Assembly: GCA_016186945.1 (NCBI GenBank)
Contig: JACPKR010000021.1
Span: forward strand, 1-35,942
Direction: 5' to 3'
From: Deltaproteobacteria bacterium
GTDB taxonomy: Bacteria; Bdellovibrionota_B; Oligoflexia; Oligoflexales; Bog-1112
DNA: 35,942 nucleotides
The notes under the pieces were generated by a model that saw only the letters and a program-made list of their open reading frames with translations, was not told where the DNA came from and searched no databases. The translations under genes were made by a program, and so were the position numbers. Shown here in pieces: positions 9,158-17,621 of this stretch (its first letter is position 1; each line of letters starts with the position of its first letter).

Positions 9158-10675
9158 GTGGTCGCTAAAAAGGAAAATTGGCAGAATTTCTTACCCAGCA
9201 TTCATTCCTGGATCGAACAAACGGAATTCCTTCATTGTAAGGACCCCGTTCCCAACGCTCATCACGTAGTTCTAGTGCAGCCATCCGCGGACAATCCGTC
9301 GGCGTTTGAACTTGATGCCCCGCATTTGTCCGCATCCTTACGCCAGCGAGTGAAGGAGCAAGGCACGAAGGTGGGGTGGACCCCAAAGGCTGGGAACTTA
9401 ATATTGTCTGTGGATAACGCCAGCTTTGTCCTCGTTCCTGCGAAAGGTTTGCAAGTCAGCACTGCTCAGAAAGGACGTCAGGCTGGTCTGGATGCCGCAG
9501 CGTCGCTGAAGTTTTTGGGCGTCGAAACATTGGTCTGCTGCGAAGGGCAGAACATACGAGCGCTGGATATATGGGACGGCCTTTCTCAAGGTTATTACGC
9601 GGTCGATGAATTTAAGGCAGAAAAAACAACAAGCAAAGTTCCTGGCAAGGTGTACATACTTGGGCCTGAAACCAATAAGAGCCTTCAGAAACACTACATC
9701 GCTATGGGAAAAGCACAGTGCCTTGTGAGAGCGCTAGGAGATAGTCCTCCGAATTGGCTTAACTCGGAAAAGTTTGCAGAAATTGCATCGGCAATGTCCG
9801 GACAAATGGGCGTGCGATGCAAGATCCAAGGTCGGGAAGAGATTGAAGTCATGGGGATGGGTGCATTCCACAGTGTGGCAAAGGGGACCTACACGGACCC
9901 GAAACTCATTACGATTGAAATCGAAGGTCGTGACCGCACACGAACCATCGCGCTCGCCGGGAAAGGGCTTACCTTTGACTCCGGAGGCATCAGTTTGAAG
10001 GACCCAAAGGGCATGGACCAGATGAAATACGATATGTGCGGAGGAGCCGCCGTTCTGGGCACAGCATATTTCTTGAGTCAGGTTCAAGCTCCCACTAACG
10101 TCGTGTGTATCATTGGAGCCGTGGAAAACCTCCCCGGCAACCAGGCTTCAAGGCCAGGGGATATCGTGCAAGCGATGAACGGAAAAACAATCGAAATCCT
10201 CAACACCGACGCAGAGGGTCGACTCGTTCTGGCCGATTTGCTGCATTATGCGGTCAGCAATTATCACCCTGAATTTGTCGTTGATATCGCAACCCTCACA
10301 AGTGCCGTCGTGATCGCCCTCGGTCACGTGGGTTCAGGATTGATGAGTAACTCCGATAGACTTACCCAATTCCTTCTGCAAGGGGCCGAGACATTGGGTG
10401 AACCTCTCTGGCACCTGCCCCTTTGGCCCGAACTCGATGAAGAAATAAAATCGGTCGTCGCCGACTATAAAAACATCACGACTGAATCCGTGGGAGCGAA
10501 ATCGCTTTCCGCAGGAAGCTTCCTCAAAGCCTTTGTCGGTAAAACCCCTTGGGGGCATCTGGACATCGCAGGAACCGCTTGGGACTGTAAGGCAACAGGC
10601 TTTCCCAAGGAAGGTGCTTCAAGTGTTGGACTGAGGACGTTGACACGAGCCTGTCTGGATTTCGAAACCCTCTGA
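9158..10675 (+). CDS. pepA: Leucyl aminopeptidase, M17 family
   Basis: 505 aa. This cytosolic two-metal exopeptidase removes N-terminal residues from peptides and usually acts as a hexamer. The start is GTG 9158 with GGAGG about 7 nt upstream. The N-terminal ~170 residues are the variable macro-like domain. The catalytic domain holds GKGLTFDSGGISLKDP (lysine and aspartate metal ligands), MKYDMCGGAAVLG and the M17 signature NTDAEGRLVLADLL with Asp, Glu and catalytic Arg. The C-terminus ends in a standard DIAGTAW block. It is divergent from eno. Confidence 0.95.
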   Translation: MVAKKENWQNFLPSIHSWIEQTEFLHCKDPVPNAHHVVLVQPSADNPSAFELDAPHLSASLRQRVKEQGTKVGWTPKAGNLILSVDNASFVLVPAKGLQVSTAQKGRQAGLDAAASLKFLGVETLVCCEGQNIRALDIWDGLSQGYYAVDEFKAEKTTSKVPGKVYILGPETNKSLQKHYIAMGKAQCLVRALGDSPPNWLNSEKFAEIASAMSGQMGVRCKIQGREEIEVMGMGAFHSVAKGTYTDPKLITIEIEGRDRTRTIALAGKGLTFDSGGISLKDPKGMDQMKYDMCGGAAVLGTAYFLSQVQAPTNVVCIIGAVENLPGNQASRPGDIVQAMNGKTIEILNTDAEGRLVLADLLHYAVSNYHPEFVVDIATLTSAVVIALGHVGSGLMSNSDRLTQFLLQGAETLGEPLWHLPLWPELDEEIKSVVADYKNITTESVGAKSLSAGSFLKAFVGKTPWGHLDIAGTAWDCKATGFPKEGASSVGLRTLTRACLDFETL

Positions 10676-10752
10676 TTTCCCGAAGGCCTTCCTCTCAGCG
10701 AAGTTCCCCCTTATAATAGAAGATTATTACCAAATTTTTGTAGGGGGGACTT

Positions 10753-11394
10753 ATGCGTAAGGTTTGCCTGAGTGCAAGTTTGCTGACTCTTGTGTTCGCA
10801 ACATCATCGTTTGCTCGGGATCCTTCCGGAGAGAAGGCTTTCTATAAACTCGACCGTTCCCGTGCGCGAACGTCCGCCATGGTGAAAAGTGGGCATTTTG
10901 AAATTTCCGTCGCTAACCGTGTGGGTGACGCTTACCCTACAACCATTGACTATGAATTCTCCGTTCTTTTCGGAGGAGATTATAAGGGAAAAGAAGTCTC
11001 AAATGTGACGCAAACATATTTTACTCCCGCTTTCATGGAACGCCTCCGAGCTGAGAAGGAAATCATCACGGACTCCTACAAAGTCAAATACCTGGGACGG
11101 GGGGATGCGAGGACCCTGAAAGGAAGGGTCTATTCACAATGCGACAAGGTTCTCATCTACGATCTGGATATCGAAAAACAGCAGGAGCTTGGTGACGTGG
11201 TCAGGGCCCTGCTTGTGCCCGCGATTTCAGCTCAGCACCCCGAGCTTCTGGAAACCAAAGGAGTGAAAGTGGAAGACGCCAAATTGCTTGTGCATGTGCA
11301 TGTCGATGTGCCCGCACTCGGACTTGTAAAGGTCGACATGGAAGGCACAGTCCAAGGCTTCCGCGGAAAAGCAGGGTTCGATTACGAGAACTAA
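10753..11394 (+). CDS. Exported protein of unknown function
   Basis: 213 aa. The N-terminus is a classic Sec signal peptide: MRKVCLSASLLTLVF, then a likely cleavage after SSFA. The mature part is mixed alpha/beta with many beta-like stretches (FEISVANRVG, YEFSVLFGG, LLVHVHVDVPALG), compatible with a periplasmic or secreted beta-rich domain. One cysteine in the mature part argues against a disulfide. A GGGGGG ribosome site precedes the ATG, and a TATAAT at 10712-10717 could be its -10 box, though no good -35 is visible. It ends just before a MITE-like repeat (11396). I do not recognise the family. Confidence 0.78.
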   Translation: MRKVCLSASLLTLVFATSSFARDPSGEKAFYKLDRSRARTSAMVKSGHFEISVANRVGDAYPTTIDYEFSVLFGGDYKGKEVSNVTQTYFTPAFMERLRAEKEIITDSYKVKYLGRGDARTLKGRVYSQCDKVLIYDLDIEKQQELGDVVRALLVPAISAQHPELLETKGVKVEDAKLLVHVHVDVPALGLVKVDMEGTVQGFRGKAGFDYEN

Positions 11395-11395
11395 C

Positions 11396-11455
11396 TTTGG
11401 AGGAAGCAGCTGCGCAGTTTCCTCCAAACCACCTCCTTGCTACAAGCGGGTTGCC
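11396..11455. repeat. MITE-like repeat, partial copy (core hairpin)
   Basis: It starts one base after the stop of the exported protein. It contains the core imperfect palindrome TTTGGAGGAAGCAGCTGCGC followed by AGTTTCCTCCAAA, plus the CCACCTCCTTGC flank seen in the full copy at 16272-16405. The outer end is diverged (CTACAAGCGGGTTGCC in place of CCCCAAGTGGCTTACG). The 9-bp outer stem could fold in RNA as a 3' hairpin. Confidence 0.75.
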
Positions 11456-11473
11456 CTGTTAAGGTGGGGTTCT

Positions 11474-12325
11474 ATGTGGTATCGTTTTGGGCAATTTTTA
11501 ACTCTAGGTGTCAGTCGGCTTTCGGTTCGTAGCCTGGAGCGTCTCGCTTGGTTTTTAACGATCCTTCTCTTTGATCTCGTTCGCATGCGCCGTAAGCTTG
11601 TCCTCGCCAATATGAGAAAAGCTTTAGGCCACCTCTCTTCCCAGGAACAAGTTAAAATCGCCAGACAGTCTGTGTTTCATTGCCTTCTCACCGCTCTCGA
11701 ATTTCTTCACGAAAGGCATGGGCGACTAGGGGATAGGACCAGCATTGTCGGTAAAGAGCATCTCGACTCCGCCTTGAAGAAAGGCCAGGGTGCCTACGTC
11801 CTATGCATCCACATGAGTAGTTGGGAAGCTATGGGCGGGGCCATGTCAAGAAATTTTGCCCCATCACATGTGGTCGTAAAACGTGTAGGACCCCCGGGCC
11901 TTAATCGTTTTGTTATCGAACAACGCGAACGCAATCAGTTTCACAGCATTTTGAGGAAGAAAAAAGGGGATGCGAAACAACAGATTCAGAATATTCTCTC
12001 CAGAAACGAAATTGTCGGTTTCGTGATGGATCAGGGCCGCCCGGGAGAACCTTTCCTCCCCTTCTTCGGTGTCGACGCGCGCACCAACACAAGCCTGGCA
12101 GCGATCTGGCGCAAGTATTCCGCCCCCATCGTCCCCGCCTATATCTCACGGATCAAACCGTTTGAGTACCGTTTGCACATTCTCCCCGAGCTTAGTCTGG
12201 AAATGACCGAGGATGTACAGAAGAATGTTTTGGAGTTAACCCTTCAATTTAACAAAGTTGTGGAAACTATGATCTTGGCTCAGCCGGAGCAATATTTTTG
12301 GTTCCACAACCGTTGGAGAGCGTAG
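11474..12325 (+). CDS. LpxL/HtrB-family lipid A acyltransferase (LPLAT)
   Basis: 283 aa, close to the family's ~300. These inner-membrane enzymes add secondary acyl chains to lipid A or related lipids from acyl-ACP. The catalytic HX4E motif is present as HMSSWE (near residue 113). DQGRPGEPFLPFFG resembles the family's DQ...FFG acceptor-site block, and the C-terminus ends FHNRWRA, as usual for HtrB. An N-terminal amphipathic or hydrophobic stretch (LERLAWFLTILLFDLVRM) fits membrane anchoring. It argues for a Gram-negative outer membrane. It is single, so which acyl position it serves is unclear. Confidence 0.9.
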   Translation: MWYRFGQFLTLGVSRLSVRSLERLAWFLTILLFDLVRMRRKLVLANMRKALGHLSSQEQVKIARQSVFHCLLTALEFLHERHGRLGDRTSIVGKEHLDSALKKGQGAYVLCIHMSSWEAMGGAMSRNFAPSHVVVKRVGPPGLNRFVIEQRERNQFHSILRKKKGDAKQQIQNILSRNEIVGFVMDQGRPGEPFLPFFGVDARTNTSLAAIWRKYSAPIVPAYISRIKPFEYRLHILPELSLEMTEDVQKNVLELTLQFNKVVETMILAQPEQYFWFHNRWRA

Positions 12326-12352
12326 TCGGCATGAATCCTGCTCACGTCACTA

Positions 12353-12685
12353 ATGTTCCCTCCCTTTCAACCGAAAAAGAAACAGAAGGGAGGCTCCTTG
12401 ATTCGAAGGCTTCTTCTGGTCGGCAAACGACTAAGCTTTTCATCATTTAAAGAAACCGAGGATAAATCCTTTTCTCGCAGTTTTGAGCTATACTTACCTA
12501 TCGACAAATACTGGGAAATTGATTCACTTTTGCAAACTGCTGACTATTTGATAGCAAGTAACGAATCAGTCGCGGAAATACAGCTGGTTTACAATAAAAT
12601 CTTTAAGAAGGCAGCTCCTTTTGCCATGAAGGAAACGGACCGCTCCTGGCTTTTCCGACGGTCCAATTCCACGAAAATCGAGTGA
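12353..12685 (+). CDS. Small basic protein of unknown function
   Basis: 110 aa from ATG 12353, strongly basic at the N-terminus. The ribosome site for this ATG is poor; TTG at 12398 with GGGAGG just upstream is an alternative start giving ~95 aa. It is predicted soluble. The region SFELYLPIDKYWEIDSLLQTADYLIASNESVAEIQLVYNK reads as natural protein with amphipathic helices, rather than a shadow frame. It lies 27 bp after the acyltransferase and converges on the BFD-like gene with a 3-bp gap. No family recognised. Confidence 0.48.
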   Translation: MFPPFQPKKKQKGGSLIRRLLLVGKRLSFSSFKETEDKSFSRSFELYLPIDKYWEIDSLLQTADYLIASNESVAEIQLVYNKIFKKAAPFAMKETDRSWLFRRSNSTKIE

Positions 12686-12688
12686 GCC

Positions 12689-12961
12689 TTATGGGTCGGG
12701 GGATGGCATGGAAAGATTGGGGTCATCTTCGGTGGCGCTGGCTCCCTTTCGTTTTGCCTCTAAAATCTCCATCTTGTTGAGGAGGATGCGAATCCTTGGG
12801 CCACAGCGTCTTCCTCCGCAACCACCAGACCCTGTACCGGTCTTATTATTTACTTCCTGAATCGAGCCACTTCCGACCAAGCCTTTCATCACTTGCCTGA
12901 GATTGATCCCCTTGCAAATACAGACCGTTTGAGAAAGTTGTTTATTTTGGTCGGTGCTCAG
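12689..12961 (-). CDS. BFD-like [2Fe-2S] protein with probable CTG start
   Basis: 90 aa. The frame has no ATG, GTG or TTG before residue 24. Starting only at GTG 12892 would cut off the first two cysteines. Read from CTG 12961, which follows GAGGG by 5 nt, the protein contains C14-I-C16-K-G, then a BFD-type helix-turn layout, and G-C48-GGRR-C53-GPRI near the end. The C-x-C and the 31-residue gap to the third cysteine match the bacterioferritin-associated-ferredoxin fold. The last pair is CX4C instead of the usual CX2C, so cluster binding is unproven. It lies 14 bp downstream of the REC-PilZ gene and is probably co-transcribed. Confidence 0.62.
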   Translation of the reverse strand: MSTDQNKQLSQTVCICKGINLRQVMKGLVGSGSIQEVNNKTGTGSGGCGGRRCGPRIRILLNKMEILEAKRKGASATEDDPNLSMPSPDP

Positions 12962-12975
12962 ATTGTCCCTCTTTT

Positions 12976-13713
12976 TTAGTTTTCGCCCGACTCCGAACGA
13001 AGGTAGTGTTCTATACTTTTAAGGGTCTTAGCACTGAGTTTGAAAAATTGAAAGCCCGCTTTCTTTTTCGTTGAGTCGGTCCAAACCAGCCGGGCCTTGA
13101 TCTTGGTCTCCTCTCTGGCAGGTCCCCTTTTGACTTTCTTGCGACCCGCCAATGCGAGGGTCAAGGTCAATTCGTCCCCAATTTTTCCTTGGATAGGCTC
13201 TGAAGTTGTGACCCCTACTCCCCCTAAACTTATATTGACGATCTTGCCCTTCACAGTTTTTTGTTTTTTCGATCGACCAGAATGCTTCCCCTGCACTTCA
13301 GTCGCTAAATTGGTGTCGAAACGCTTGAGCAGACGATGCCGTTTGATGAGAAATTTCTCCAACTTGGAAACAAAGTCTTCCGTAACAATGGGCTTCCTTA
13401 TCCAGGAACACGCGTCTTCGTAGAAAAACAATTCCGCCTGAATAGCTTCCTGAACGACATCGTCTTCAAACGCCGTAATAAGGATCGGCTTGTGGAACGT
13501 CTGTCGAACTAACTTTGCAAGGCTTGCTCCGTCTGCGTCAGGAAGGTCAAAGTCGATGATGACAAGGTCGTATGTGTTTTTCCCCAGTTGTTCAAGAAAG
13601 TCCTTTCCCGTCCCCACTACGTGGGTTACGACACCCTGGATATGATCCTTGACCACTTCCGACGTCATTACAACACTAGACTTGCTGCTATCAGCAATAA
13701 GAACAGATGGCAT
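12976..13713 (-). CDS. Second response regulator with receiver and PilZ domains
   Basis: 245 aa. Residues ~1-120 are a receiver: D8 near the N-terminus, phosphoacceptor D54 in VIIDFDLPDADG, a T in LITAF and K-P in IRKPI. Residues ~123-240 are a PilZ domain with RLLKR (RxxxR) and NISLGG (NxSxxG), so c-di-GMP binding is expected. A basic, serine-rich insert (HSGRSKKQKTVKGK) separates the two PilZ motifs. AAGGAG lies 7 nt upstream of ATG 13711-13713. It is divergent from the NlpC/P60-like gene. It shares architecture with the gene at 142-882 but is clearly diverged. No kinase is adjacent. Confidence 0.87.
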   Translation of the reverse strand: MPSVLIADSSKSSVVMTSEVVKDHIQGVVTHVVGTGKDFLEQLGKNTYDLVIIDFDLPDADGASLAKLVRQTFHKPILITAFEDDVVQEAIQAELFFYEDACSWIRKPIVTEDFVSKLEKFLIKRHRLLKRFDTNLATEVQGKHSGRSKKQKTVKGKIVNISLGGVGVTTSEPIQGKIGDELTLTLALAGRKKVKRGPAREETKIKARLVWTDSTKKKAGFQFFKLSAKTLKSIEHYLRSESGEN

Positions 13714-13838
13714 GAATGACTCCTTTTTTTTAAGCTTTTATTAATTATAATCCATTCGGCCCAGAGAGCTAAATTTGAGCGCCTCCTTTTTTTTCCGAAA
13801 CAATTTGTAAGTGAAACAATTTTTTTGGTTCTATTGAA

Positions 13839-14927
13839 ATGTATAAGAATCACATCTTTCCTGTCTTTTTTCCCCTAGTCATAGGGGCAAGTATGAATGT
13901 GAGCGCTGCTGAGCTTGGCGAGTGGGTAGAAGACTTGACACGGGTCAAAACAGGCCTGACGTTAAGCATTCAAGACAAGGTGGAATTTATCACACCGTCC
14001 ATTTCCACGCTCTTCATGCGTATGAAGAACCCTTTGGAAAAGGATGGCATTGAGCCTCCTTCTATAGTTCTGTCGAGCGATGCTTCTGATCTTCGGAAGC
14101 TCGCTTCATTGATCGCTCTTCCTGGAAAAGAAGATGTGGTGTTGAAACTCTTTCTCGCTGCCACCACGTCGCAGCAGGGTCGTTTTTCCTTCCCGTTGAC
14201 AGAAACCTTCTTCACTTTCGTCGATCCCAAACGGGTAATCGAGAGGTTCTTCGGTCATAAACACCACCAACTGAAAATCTCTACAAGATTGTTACAGTTG
14301 AGTCCTATAGCAAAACACAACTTGCTTCAGCAGCTAGAGCCGTTTTTTAGCAGAGATAACCTGATGATATTGAATGAGAAAATCGACCAGGTCCCTTTTT
14401 TAGACTTGGAAAATGAACTGCTCCCTAGTTTTGCACAAAAGGCGGTGAAGAAGTTCTCATATTTCACCGGACCCAATTGTTTTCACGCAGCCTTGGCATT
14501 CCAGGACCCAAATATTCCTAAGCTCCCGTATTTCAACCCCAAGAGGGAAGCGGAGCATCACTGGCAGATGATCAACTTTGATGAGCTTTGGCGGGTTTTG
14601 AGAAATAGCTTTTACGAGATTGTCCCCGAGGTGTCTGATTTGAAGTATGGAGACCTACTTGTTTTTTTCGAGCGTCCCCAAGAAGAAAGCAGCCCGCAAG
14701 AGGTTGATTTCCGCCGAATACGCCATGTTGCAGTCTATCTATTTAATAACTATACCTTTTCCAAAGGTTCCAAGTCTGCAAACTCGACCTACACTGTTAA
14801 CCTGCTCGAGGACGAATGGAAAAAATGGAAGCGCCGTACTAAAAATATGGCCATCAAAATCTTTAGAAAAAGCGGCAAGCGTGTTACAACTCTTCCTCAC
14901 GAAGACCTCCACGAATGGCTCTACTAG
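13839..14927 (+). CDS. Exported NlpC/P60-like cysteine peptidase-fold protein
   Basis: 362 aa. It has a Sec-type signal peptide (HIFPVFFPLVIGASMNVSAA, cleavage near residue 24). The N-terminal two thirds are helical and unfamiliar. The last third has the order of an NlpC/P60 or amidase-type papain-like fold: a Cys in GPNCFHAAL, then YGDLLVFFE, then a His in RRIRHVAVYLF. Known members cut peptidoglycan peptides; here the core motifs are loose, so the call is tentative. The ribosome site is weak. Its stop is followed 6 bp later by a solo end of the hairpin-repeat element (14933-14967). Confidence 0.6.
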   Translation: MYKNHIFPVFFPLVIGASMNVSAAELGEWVEDLTRVKTGLTLSIQDKVEFITPSISTLFMRMKNPLEKDGIEPPSIVLSSDASDLRKLASLIALPGKEDVVLKLFLAATTSQQGRFSFPLTETFFTFVDPKRVIERFFGHKHHQLKISTRLLQLSPIAKHNLLQQLEPFFSRDNLMILNEKIDQVPFLDLENELLPSFAQKAVKKFSYFTGPNCFHAALAFQDPNIPKLPYFNPKREAEHHWQMINFDELWRVLRNSFYEIVPEVSDLKYGDLLVFFERPQEESSPQEVDFRRIRHVAVYLFNNYTFSKGSKSANSTYTVNLLEDEWKKWKRRTKNMAIKIFRKSGKRVTTLPHEDLHEWLY

Positions 14928-14932
14928 AGTCT

Positions 14933-14967
14933 TTGAGAAAAAGAATTTGTGGAGAGGACCTTTTTTG
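14933..14967. repeat. Solo end of the hairpin-repeat element
   Basis: 35 bp (TTGAGAAAAAGAATTTGTGG and on to CCTTTTTTG) identical to 2085-2119 and nearly identical to the left part of copy 2. The internal hairpin units and the right end are missing, so this is a relic or a minimal form. It is followed by the T/A-rich run TTTTTTGAAAAAAAG and lies between the NlpC-like gene and the rRNA methyltransferase gene. Confidence 0.8.
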
Positions 14968-15029
14968 AAAAAAAGTTCCCCTCCACGCCTCCCCCCAAAA
15001 AACTTTAAATATTGCAGGAGAAAGAACTT

Positions 15030-16256
15030 ATGAACGCCCCCCAAGAACAAGCCTGCTCCCCTCCCGTGCGCCTTCCTTGTGAAATCAGAGAAAAATGCAA
15101 TTCCTGTCGTTTCGTCAATATCCCCTATGAAACGGGCCTAGGCTTGAAATACCGGCAGGCCGTCGAAAATCTCCAGAAATCAGAGCTTCTTAAGGGAGTC
15201 CGCCTTCTTGCCCCGCAAACATCTCCCAAGCTGTTTGGCTATAGGGCCACCTTTAAACTGGCTGTCCGCTCCCATCAGGGTGGCCTGCACCTAGGTCTTT
15301 TCAAGCCTGGCACACACCAGGTGGTCGAAATGAACTCATGCCCCCTTCATGTTCCTGTGCTCAGGCGATTGTTGAAAGCCTTGCAGGCGCAGCTTACCGA
15401 TCTTGTTGCACAAGGTGCCTTGACCGCTTGGGATGAAAGCACCAGACAAGGAGACCTTCGTTACGTCGTTGCGAGAGCTTCGCACTTGACCGGTGAAATT
15501 CAGCTGGTGTTCGTCGTAGCGGATGAGTCTCGAAAGGACGTGTATAGAGCACTTGTCAGGGAGCTTAAAAAACAGGAACTGACCATCAACTCCACACATT
15601 TAAACGTCAACCCCGATGTGGGAAATGCGATATTCAGCAGGCATTTTGTAAAAGTCTCCGGCCAGGAACACCTCCGCGTCGTGCTCAATGACGTCAACTT
15701 ATCGGTAAGCCCCGGGTGCTTCCTCCAAGTCAATCCTTGGCAAGCTTCCGCACTTTATCGAAGGATAGCAGAGCTTGCTGGCACGGAAGGACGAGGAGCA
15801 GTGGCCTGGGACCTCTACTGCGGCATTGGGCCTATAGCGATTACCCTTGCCAAGTGCGGGTTCAGAGTTTGGGGGGTGGAAGAAAACACTATTGCGATTG
15901 AGGACGCGTGCCTCAACGCAACGCGCAACGACATTCCTTCAAACCGCATAGGTTTCCGTGCGGGGTTAATCGAAGATGAAATCAAAAAGGCTGACGAGTG
16001 GGCTTCCCAACCGACGCTCGTGGTTGTGAACCCTTCTCGCAGGGGCCTTGCAGAATTTGTCCGGGCAAACCTGGCAGAACGTCTGAAAGAAAAGGGTTCC
16101 CTGCAATATTTGTTCTATGTCTCCTGCGACATAAGCACCCTCACAAGGGATTTGGAAGACCTCACGCGAAACGGTGCCCGCCTGCGACAACTGGAAGCAT
16201 TCGACATGTTTCCTCATACCGACAAAATGGAGTGGTTAGCCGTCGTCACGCCCTGA
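15030..16256 (+). CDS. RlmC/RlmD/TrmA-family uracil-5-methyltransferase (23S rRNA)
   Basis: 408 aa. These enzymes transfer methyl from SAM to C5 of uridine in rRNA or tRNA. N-terminal cysteines (LPCEIREKCNSC, plus NSCPLH) match the [4Fe-4S]-binding set. The methyltransferase domain has FLQVNPWQASALY, the SAM motif DLYCGIGPIAI, VVVNPSRRGL, the catalytic cysteine in YVSCDISTLTRDL and FDMFPHTDKMEW. It lacks an N-terminal TRAM domain, like RlmC rather than RlmD. The start is ATG 15030, with AGGAG 9 nt upstream. Its 3' end overlaps the abnormally extended, convergent lysC frame by 43 bp. Confidence 0.9.
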   Translation: MNAPQEQACSPPVRLPCEIREKCNSCRFVNIPYETGLGLKYRQAVENLQKSELLKGVRLLAPQTSPKLFGYRATFKLAVRSHQGGLHLGLFKPGTHQVVEMNSCPLHVPVLRRLLKALQAQLTDLVAQGALTAWDESTRQGDLRYVVARASHLTGEIQLVFVVADESRKDVYRALVRELKKQELTINSTHLNVNPDVGNAIFSRHFVKVSGQEHLRVVLNDVNLSVSPGCFLQVNPWQASALYRRIAELAGTEGRGAVAWDLYCGIGPIAITLAKCGFRVWGVEENTIAIEDACLNATRNDIPSNRIGFRAGLIEDEIKKADEWASQPTLVVVNPSRRGLAEFVRANLAERLKEKGSLQYLFYVSCDISTLTRDLEDLTRNGARLRQLEAFDMFPHTDKMEWLAVVTP

Positions 16257-17620
16257 TCTGTCGTGGTAACCCGTAAGCCACTTGGGGCAAATAGGGAGAG
16301 GGGGGTTTGGGGGGGCGAGGGAACCGTCGCTCCCCCAAGGGATTTCTTGGAGGAACCAGCTGCGCAGTTTCCTCCAAACCACCTCCTTGCCCCAAGTGGC
16401 TTACGCATTACTTCCGAGCGGACCACGCAAGAAACTTTGATTTCCGAGGTGGAAATCATGTGGATATCGACTTCTTTCTGAGACAGCGCAGCAAAAATGC
16501 GCCCTGCGACACCAGATTGGCTTTTCATTCCCACGCCTACCGCAGACACTTTCGCAAACCCATCCTCTGCGAAAATACTCATTTCCCGAAACGGTGGTTT
16601 TCGGTTTAGCGAGCGCAGAACTTCCTCCGTCGCAGGAAGGTCTTCGCGAGCGATGGTGAATCCAACTCTCATGGAATCTTCATCCGCGAGAAGGTTATGC
16701 ACGATAATGTCAACGTTGATGTTTCGCTCGGCGATGGCTCCAAATATTTCCGTGATAAGTCCGGAAACCTTCGGAAGCCTTGTGATTGAAAGTTTCGCAA
16801 TGTTTTTGTCGAGTGTAATGCCAGAGACAAGGGGAGCTTCGAGAATTTCCGTTGAGTTGATGGAATTCATGATGATCGTCCTTTCGGAGTCGTTGGGGTT
16901 AAAGCTGTTACGCACAACGATCGGCATTTTATACTTCGCACCAAGTTCCACACAGCGGCTATGAAGGACCTTGCTCCCCAAAGCTGCCATTTCCAGAGCC
17001 ACCTCATAGTCCAATTCCCTGATCAGTCGAGCGTCGGGAATGAGGCGAGGGTCTGCGGAATAGACTCCGTTCACGTCGGTGTTGATTTCGCAGAAGTCCG
17101 CTTTGAGTGCCGCGGCAATAGCGACCGCACTTGTATCAGACCCCCCGCGACCAAGCGTGGTTAGTTCCCCCTCCTCGCTGATCCCTTGAAAACCTGCAAT
17201 GACGGGAAGGATCCCAACGTTCCAACAGTTGAAAATATCCCGCGTGTCTATGCTCTGAATTCTAGCCTTTGCATGAAGAGGGTCTGTGAAAATACCCAGT
17301 TGAAAGGCTAGAAAACACCGAGCCTGCACGCCGTTGCGTTCCAGCGCTGCGGCAAGAAGTGCGATGCTGACCTGTTCCCCTGCTGCGACAGCAAGATCGT
17401 AGAATTTTTCGTTCGCCCGAGGGTTTACTTGTTTGACAAGATCGACCAGGCGGTTCGTTTCCCCCGACATGGCACTGACAACGATAGCGAGGTTCGTATA
17501 ACCATCCCGATACTGCTTGGCAATCCGCTCCGCTACGGATGCTATCCGCTCGACCGACCCGACTGAGGTGCCACCATACTTCTGAACAACGACAGCTTGT
17601 TTTCCAAAACGTGCATACAT
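16214..17620 (-). CDS. lysC: Aspartate kinase, C-terminus replaced by repeat-encoded residues
   Basis: LysC phosphorylates L-aspartate, the first step toward DAP and lysine. The kinase domain begins with VVVQKYGGTSVGS and carries GRGGSDTSA; two ACT domains follow, with MISTSEIKVSCVV near the normal end. At residue 406 the frame runs into the MITE-like repeat (16272-16405) and then antisense to the rRNA methyltransferase gene, giving a 468-aa product with a foreign 63-residue tail. Roughly the last 20 residues of the second ACT domain appear lost. Catalysis is probably intact; feedback control may be altered. The start ATG 17620 has AGGAG upstream and lies one base after the lysA stop, so the two are coupled. 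Confidence 0.92.
   Translation of the reverse strand: MYARFGKQAVVVQKYGGTSVGSVERIASVAERIAKQYRDGYTNLAIVVSAMSGETNRLVDLVKQVNPRANEKFYDLAVAAGEQVSIALLAAALERNGVQARCFLAFQLGIFTDPLHAKARIQSIDTRDIFNCWNVGILPVIAGFQGISEEGELTTLGRGGSDTSAVAIAAALKADFCEINTDVNGVYSADPRLIPDARLIRELDYEVALEMAALGSKVLHSRCVELGAKYKMPIVVRNSFNPNDSERTIIMNSINSTEILEAPLVSGITLDKNIAKLSITRLPKVSGLITEIFGAIAERNINVDIIVHNLLADEDSMRVGFTIAREDLPATEEVLRSLNRKPPFREMSIFAEDGFAKVSAVGVGMKSQSGVAGRIFAALSQKEVDIHMISTSEIKVSCVVRSEVMRKPLGARRWFGGNCAAGSSKKSLGGATVPSPPQTPLSLFAPSGLRVTTTDQGVTTANHSILSV
16272..16405. repeat. MITE-like repeat, complete copy with 19-bp terminal inverted repeats
   Basis: 134 bp, bounded by CGTAAGCCACTTGGGGCAA (16272-16290) and its exact reverse complement (16387-16405). 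Inside are a G-rich segment, an imperfect GGGAACCGTCGCTCCC hairpin and the core palindrome TTGGAGGAACCAGCTGCGC followed by AGTTTCCTCCAA. There is no coding capacity, so it would depend on an outside transposase if it moves. It sits in the 3' end of lysC and supplies residues 406-450 of that frame. Related copies are at 11396, 19733 and 22291. Confidence 0.9.
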
Positions 17621-17621
17621 T

